From Neostapfia colusana (lineage: Eukaryota; Streptophyta; Magnoliopsida; Poales; Poaceae), in the NCBI GenBank assembly GCA_030760725.1, contig JASWHV010000017.1, positions 4,876,959 to 4,940,958 on the forward strand: a stretch of 64,000 nt of DNA, in the 5' to 3' direction. Under the pieces are notes generated by a model that ran no database searches, was not told the origin of the DNA, and saw only the letters and a list, made by a program, of their open reading frames with translations. Shown piece by piece: positions 58,701 through 64,000 of this stretch (the stretch's first letter is position 1; each line of letters opens with the position of its first letter). The position numbers and the translations under genes were made by a program.

Positions 58701-59083
58701 GCTGTGGTTTCTCATTGGGTCCAAGTCATCTCAGCTGTATGTCCTAAGACTCAATAAAAAAATGTTAGGACTTCTTTTCTCGTTTTGGTGGCAAATTTGG
58801 AAAGAGCGTAATAGGCGTATCTTCCAACATCAAGACCTCCCGGAGCTGCAAGTAGCTAATCTAGTATTAGAGGACATCAAGCTGCAGGAAACTGTGCTTC
58901 ATCTCTGAAGTAGTGGCACTTGGGGACACTAGGTTGCTTATCAATACTAACTTTAGTTGTAGGGGTTTCATACCATGTACTTTTCTTTTAACAGTTGTAC
59001 TTTATTAGACTATGTACCCCTAGGTTGTAATTCTCAGCCCTCTTAATGCATGGGCAGCGCTCCTGCCTCCTTTTCAAAAAAAA
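55714..59083 (+). mobile_element. L1-type LINE, 5'-truncated and decayed
   Basis: The 17-bp target-site duplication AAACTTCCAGCCAACCT lies at 55697-55713 and 59084-59100; the right copy follows an A-run. The insert starts inside the endonuclease domain (LMLGDFNLIYN, LGHRFTWSN, LTRIDRAFI). It continues with a non-LTR reverse transcriptase (KSKAPGPDGFSG, LIPKKPDPRKITDYRPISL, FIKLDISKAFDT, GVRQGDPLSPMIF, YADDATIF, KYLGLPLHYRKLP) and the zf-RVT region (CRFFAWLVLHNRALTADNL, CCVLCTTTAETVDHLLSQC). The ORF2 frame is broken by a 1-nt shift near 56020, a TGA after 57165, a TAG at about 57879, a TGA near 57950, a TAA near 58476 and a shift near 58750. Missing ORF1 and 5' end fit target-primed reverse transcription with truncation. 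Confidence 0.95.
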
Positions 59084-59531
59084 AAACTTCCAGCCAACCT
59101 GATATGGAACATTCACTTGCAGCTCAAATTAAGTCGAACTAGAGCAACAGAAAAGCATTCCATGGGGAAGGATGCAACAACGGAACAACCCAATCTGGTC
59201 TTGACACCAGCCCACTTGGCTGTAACCATTTTTGTCAAGTAAAATTATTTACACGATAAAAATGTAACCTCTTTCTTCACTGTTCAATTGTTCATATTTT
59301 CCTAAGCAGAATTCTTTATTGACAACTCATACATGTATATGTTTTCCAAAATATCCCCAACCAAGGGCATAAAATGGTGATCCATGAGTTCACTCTACAA
59401 GAGCTCAGGAGGAAAGCAGTCACTAGGTTCAACTGAAACTTAAGGCATTTTATCAAAGGTAAACTGGATAGTGGATACAGCCTAAAGCCTCTTGCCCTAT
59501 TAATCCTGCTCCACTGAGCAATGCATTTCAT
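59084..59531. other. HCT 3' flank between LINE and stop codon
   Basis: Contains the right copy of the LINE target-site duplication, then AT-leaning sequence that is probably the HCT 3'UTR and terminator region. No other gene is seen. Confidence 0.55.
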
Positions 59532-62500
59532 TTACAACTCATAGATTAGCTTTCGGAACTTTTCCATGTGCTCAGCCTGCAACGATATGGCGATGGAAAG
59601 GCTACCGTCTCCATTTGCGCTTGGAAGGACAAACGCCAGACCCTCATATGCAATGCCACCAGGCCCCATAAACACAGGCCGGCCCCATCCGAAGTCCGCA
59701 TCATGGATTGGAAGACGCACCCAGCTGGTGAGTCCTAGGTTTGGGCACCTGAAGGTGTGTGCTCCACGCACCAGTGCTGACAAATCCGGTTGCAGCTCCA
59801 GGTAGTCTAGCGCTGAGCGGCAGTAATCATTGTCCATCCTACCTAGTGCTGCCTGGATGACTGCTGCTCCTTCTGCCAGCCCACAGGTCACCTTGCCTGC
59901 TTCAGCAAGCGGTGTCGCGGTGAAGATTACATTGCCAAAGTAACCCTCTGGAAGTGGAGGCTGTAAACGTTGTCGCCCATCAGTGGCACAGTACAGCTTG
60001 GTGGGCTGCTCAGGAGGCAGGCTGCGTGCAAGGGAGACACATTTCCAGACATGCGCAGCTATCACTGCATATGTGTTAAATCGTGGTGCACCTTCACCTG
60101 TGGGGAGCCGTGAGCGCAGTCGGCCAAGGTCTGAGCGAGTGAGCTTGAAAATGTCGACAGTGGTGGTGGGTGGCTTTGAATTGGAAGTGATGGCCTGGGT
60201 CGTGGAGGACAACATGGCTGGGGCAGGCTGGTATTCAACATGATGGAACGATGGGGTTGGTGGGTCACGGGCGCGAAGAAGAGTGCGGTCAATGACAGGC
60301 ATGACAGAAATTTGACCTCCACGGCAGAGGTCCGACCATGAGTTAATAAAGTGCAAGCCAGACATGCCATCCGCGACATGGTGCTGCATGCCAACACCAA
60401 GGGAGACGCCTCCACACTTGAAGTATGTCACCTGGAGCACCAAACAAAAGGAGAGAATTAGTCCCTTTCAAAGTTTCATGCTTCCTTCCATACTAAAAAC
60501 AAAATGCAATATCAAAAGCAAATGCATAGTTCTAACTGTTGCTATCAAATAATAGATGATCAAACAATCCATACCAAAAGCATATGAAATAGAGCATAAA
60601 TGAATACTTGCTTTGACTAGTATGTACGGACAATCACATCTGCAGTTAATCATGCAACACAACTTGATAATCATCTAAAAAGTAAAAGAGTTCAATGGTT
60701 CAACATGTATGTATCAACTAAATCCAATTCCATAACATCCTTAAGCATGTAGAATTGAAATTATAGCTAGACTTATCAACTCTTAAGATGCAAGATGCAG
60801 GTGTAATTTTCGAATCAACTTAGCTGCAGCCATAGGCACGCATATATTTCCTTTCATGAAGTACCTACTAGGCACGCATCTAGATCTCAGTTGATGTTAC
60901 CATATTAATTAAATAAATATAAGAAATGTAATGGATACCAGTTCCAGCATTAGTGGCAAGAAGGGATGTAAGGAAAGAGCCACCTGCCAAATCTGTTTGT
61001 TAAATGATGTGCTATAGCTTTAGGTGCCAGACACAATACTGGAGAGTTTAACCAAACAAATCACCTCAATCAGAACTGGAAAAAAATCTCCTAAAGTTGG
61101 AAGTGGACCAACTGCATAACTGGCCCTAATAATAGACCAACAACTTTCTTTGCGGTTTCAAAAAAAATAAAACAGGAACATTGACTAAATATATTGGTGT
61201 GGCATAATATTGTAAGAAAAAAAGGAACATAGCAGTGCACGTAACTGTATACAATCATCCTATGGGCATGGGTTAGGTTATCAGATGCATAACAACCAGC
61301 ATACAGTGTGCATCCCAAGCAAGATTATGCCAATGATTAAAGCAGTTGCAGGGTCCACATAAAACTAGCACTTAGTTACCTAGTACATATTTCTTCAGTT
61401 CAGTTTTATATTCCAGAACGAACCATGTCAAAAATTGTGATTGCAAGATAAATATGTAAGTATGGGCCACAGTTATGATTTAAGGAGAGCTACTTGGAGC
61501 ATGAATGTTGGCCCAGATGTTGCCAAGATGAATATGTGAAAGGCAGGGAACATTTAAGATCTTGGTGGACACATGGTACATTTGCAATAAGCCTAATTAG
61601 TAAAATGACATTCTACCAAAAAAATCCTTATGTTTGGTGGGACTGTGTCCTTGTGATTGACCAGCTTGACGGTTATAAATTGTACGTTATACGATGTGAT
61701 AAAGGGCATGTCAAAAACAATGTTAGAAAACGAAATACAATGTAGGCACATAACAGATTTAAAACAAATAAATGAACATCACTTGACCACAAATCAATTT
61801 GCTAATAATTAGATTCTAGCTGGTCAAGGTGAAGCTATAGTTTATTTTGATGGATACTGATGAACACAAATAATGGTGCCAGACATTATTAAGCAATTCT
61901 AACAGAAGCTTCCAATCAATCGTACAAATTCAGCCAAAATAGAGCCCATCAAAAGTACAAGACAGCAACTGCTCGTACAGCTAAATAAAGGCCAACAGAG
62001 CAACCTAGAACAAAGAGGTAGGCCAACAGAGCAACTCTCAGAGGGTCCAAATAGCAGCCACAAAAGGGGCCCAATTATCCAATCAGGCACCAAATATTAC
62101 AGGTACACCAAAATTAGTGGCGTGCTGCTTGCGAAGCTCTGTGGCGTACTACTTCCACAAAGGTATCTACAGCTAAACTATTACTGTATTCTTGTCCCGT
62201 GTCGAATATTAATGGATACTGAGAACTGAGGGAGCCTTCGGCACTGGTACGCCTTTTACTGAAAACTGAGCTCACCTGGAGCACGAGAAGCGGGAAGGCT
62301 GAGATGTCGTCGGTGTAGTCAACGGCCGGGATGAGGCGCTTGAGCTCCATGGTGGGCGCGAAGTCGCCGTAGTCGTCGACCGCGGCGTCGGGCGCGTCGG
62401 CCTCGACGAAGAGCACGCCCTCGCCGTTGCAGTCGATCTCGACCCTCCCGTCCTCGTCCCGCGCGAGGCGCCCCGCCATCGGGTAGAACGGCACGAGCGC

Positions 62501-62704
62501 CTCCGCCAGCGCGCGCCGCATCCGCCCGGCGTCGAAGAACACCTCTGGCGCGGCGTCGGGTCCGCCCTCGGGGCGGCGGTAGAAGTAGACGCTGGGCGTG
62601 TGGAAGCGCGGCACCACGAGGTCGAGGTTGGAGTTCCACACCCTCTGCCGCGGCGTCTCCCGCGCCGGGCGCACCATCGTCGATCGCCTCACTGTGATCG
62701 CCAT
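59532..62704 (-). CDS. HCT: Hydroxycinnamoyl-CoA:shikimate/quinate hydroxycinnamoyltransferase
   Basis: Minus-strand exons 62704-62276 and 60431-59532 are joined at GT-AG to 1329 nt, 442 aa. The protein starts MAITVRRSTMVRPA, as in grass HCTs. It has the BAHD catalytic HHVAD (about 160-164) and the structural DFGWG (about 389-393), with TSWVRLPIHDAD just before it carrying the Arg (about 382) that contacts the shikimate carboxylate in characterised HCTs. One phase-0 intron (1844 bp) interrupts it at LVLQ/VTYF, the usual place. Known: HCT moves p-coumaroyl from CoA to shikimate, the step before C3'H in monolignol (lignin) synthesis, in the cytosol. No stops or missing motifs. A related HQT-like role cannot be wholly excluded, but the N-terminus and motifs favour HCT. 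Frames such as 61494-61745 inside the intron are spurious. Confidence 0.95.
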
Positions 62705-62932
62705 CTGCGCATTTCCATCCCACCGAAACAACTCGTAAGGACCCAGTAAAATTGAAAAAAAAAAGAACTCCAGGGAAGCGGAACGGCGACCGACCTCAGC
62801 AAAACGCGGCGCTGTGAATCAGATCTGGGTCGGCTGAACGGGCAAAAGCCCCAGACGGATCCAGCGACAGGTTAGGTGGTAGCAGCAGCTCTTGGTGGAG
62901 AGCAGCTGGTGGGCGAGTAGGGGGTGGAGCGA

Positions 62933-62940
62933 TTTATATA
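62933..62940 (-). promoter_or_regulatory. TATA box of HCT
   Basis: The minus strand reads TATATAAA, about 230 bp upstream of the ATG at 62704, in the right position for a GC-rich leader of about 200 nt. The plus-strand flank beyond it (62960-63250) is GC-rich promoter sequence. I could not place AC elements typical of lignin genes with confidence. Confidence 0.7.
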
Positions 62941-63249
62941 GGCGGAGAAGATCGCGGGGCCGAGGATCCTATCCTATGACTTGCTCGGTTTGGCTTCCGT
63001 CCCCATTCTTCCCTCGTCTCCGTCGGCGCCGTGGCGTTTGAGAGGGAGGTGACGAGTGGTGTGGTGGTTGGTGGGATCGGGACCGCGGCCGGGGGCGATT
63101 GTGACGGAGAAGAGAAGGGGACGGAGCTGTTGGTTGGTGGACAGGGTCCACTCCACCGGACCTGGACGCTCTGAGGCATTGGATTATCGTTGGTCCACTG
63201 TTTCTTGTGCCGAACTAATGTCGAGGGTTTTCGGCGTCTTAGTGGATAA

Positions 63250-64000
63250 ATAGTGTAAGTTATCATTTAAAATAATTATATAGAAAATCTAGATGATGAC
63301 ACTATCCTTTTATTTTTTTGTGCAAAGTGAGTGCAGGAGGCGAAACAATTGAACTAGTCTAGATGATAGTGACCTATAACAACAATTGATGATCAGATAC
63401 TCAACACAAGAGATTTAGTGCAGAAGATGTGTTAGAGAGATATTACTGACACGCGAGGATTAACGGAGGTGAATAAGTTTAATAACAGAGAGAACAACAG
63501 TTTGGAGTATATAAAGTATTTCTTTCTTTTGCAGAAATTATAGCATTCACTGCTGATGAGACTTAAATGTTTCTGACCAATGCGATGTTCTTGTACACTT
63601 TGGATGAGAAGTATAATACTAATATTTTGCATGGGATGTGATATGACGAAAAAATAACGTGCTTGCACTGGTGTTTTAACGATACACTTTAGGGATTGTT
63701 TGGATATAATAAATCTCTGTGCATAAAAATAAAATAAAATAGGAAATGAAGTAATTTTTACTTTAATTCCTCTCAATTCACTCCAAATGTAGAGTATTCA
63801 ACTCTATCCAAAATAGGGCTAATACGTTCCAATAACCACTGTAACGGAAGGATCTGTTTCCACCAAGAGATCAGCAGATCAGTGACAGATATGGCCGCCA
63901 TTTTGTCAAGTACGAGCATAATCCCCAGCAGTAGACGTACTTTGGCAGTGGCATTGGTGGTTGCTGTTTCTGACCGCTGTTGCGACAACAGCAAGCTGTG
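63250..64000. other. HCT distal upstream region, AT-rich, possible MITE
   Basis: 63250-63690 is AT-rich with no feature. 63691-63820 begins AGGGATTGTTTGGATA and ends, on the reverse strand, AGCCCTATTTTGGATA, a loose inverted pair typical of degenerate grass MITE ends. The internal sequence is AT-rich and the target duplication is unclear. A minus-strand frame (63773-63994) has no recognisable domain. Confidence 0.35.

Noticed and set aside
61494..61745. 83-codon ORF in the HCT intron
   Set aside because: Inside a well-defined intron, opposite strand, no domain.
1..64000. CRISPR arrays, bacterial operons, rRNA and tRNA genes
   Set aside because: No spaced direct repeats of CRISPR type, no rRNA segments, and no stretch with convincing tRNA A/B boxes was found; spliced genes and plant TEs show this is eukaryotic nuclear DNA.

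Overview
This is nuclear DNA from a grass (Poaceae), most likely a TE-rich panicoid-type genome. The evidence is spliced genes with GT-AG introns and GC-rich first exons, a cereal MIR156 hairpin, a Tekay/Del-type chromovirus retrotransposon, a CACTA element, a Stowaway-like MITE and an L1-type LINE. The species cannot be fixed from sequence alone.

Layout, left to right. (1) 1-11111: a Ty3/gypsy chromovirus on the minus strand. The window opens inside its 3' LTR; the complete 5' LTR is 7593-11111 (about 3.5 kb). An intact extra ORF (ORF0) lies upstream of a gag-pol region broken by four stops and two frameshifts. (2) 11863-16658 (+): a 13-exon PDS5-like cohesin cofactor gene with a Tudor domain and three AT-hook-like motifs. 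(3) 16659-23800: intergenic, with a long-TIR element at 19127-19920 and microsatellites. (4) About 23812-24900 (+): a MIR156 gene, hairpin 24023-24109. (5) 24900-28541: AT-rich intergenic. (6) 28542-37094: an 8.55-kb CACTA element with TSD GTT, decayed TNPD- and TNPA-like genes on the minus strand, and a near-200-bp palindrome inside. (7) 37940-40478 (-): a plant DNA-3-methyladenine glycosylase I (Tag) gene with an apparent frameshift in exon 1. (8) 42535-45496 (-): an MRS2/MGT-type Mg2+ transporter. (9) 46516-47337 (-): 60S ribosomal protein L23a. (10) 49138-51958 (-): a PP2C phosphatase with a 5'UTR intron of about 1.9 kb. (11) 55714-59083 (+): a 5'-truncated, decayed L1 LINE with a clear 17-bp TSD. 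(12) 59532-62704 (-): HCT, hydroxycinnamoyl-CoA:shikimate hydroxycinnamoyltransferase of the lignin pathway.

The host genes are unrelated single-copy functions; nothing suggests a metabolic cluster. Five consecutive protein-coding genes (Tag, MRS2, RPL23a, PP2C, HCT) run on the minus strand, while the PDS5-like gene and MIR156 run on the plus strand. The exon models given for PDS5-like, MRS2, RPL23a, PP2C and HCT each join to an uninterrupted frame at GT-AG sites. I found no clearly undescribed system. The most interesting items are the intact ORF0 beside a wrecked gag-pol, the large palindrome and asymmetric end of the CACTA element, the Tag frameshift and the AT-hook/Tudor PDS5-like protein.
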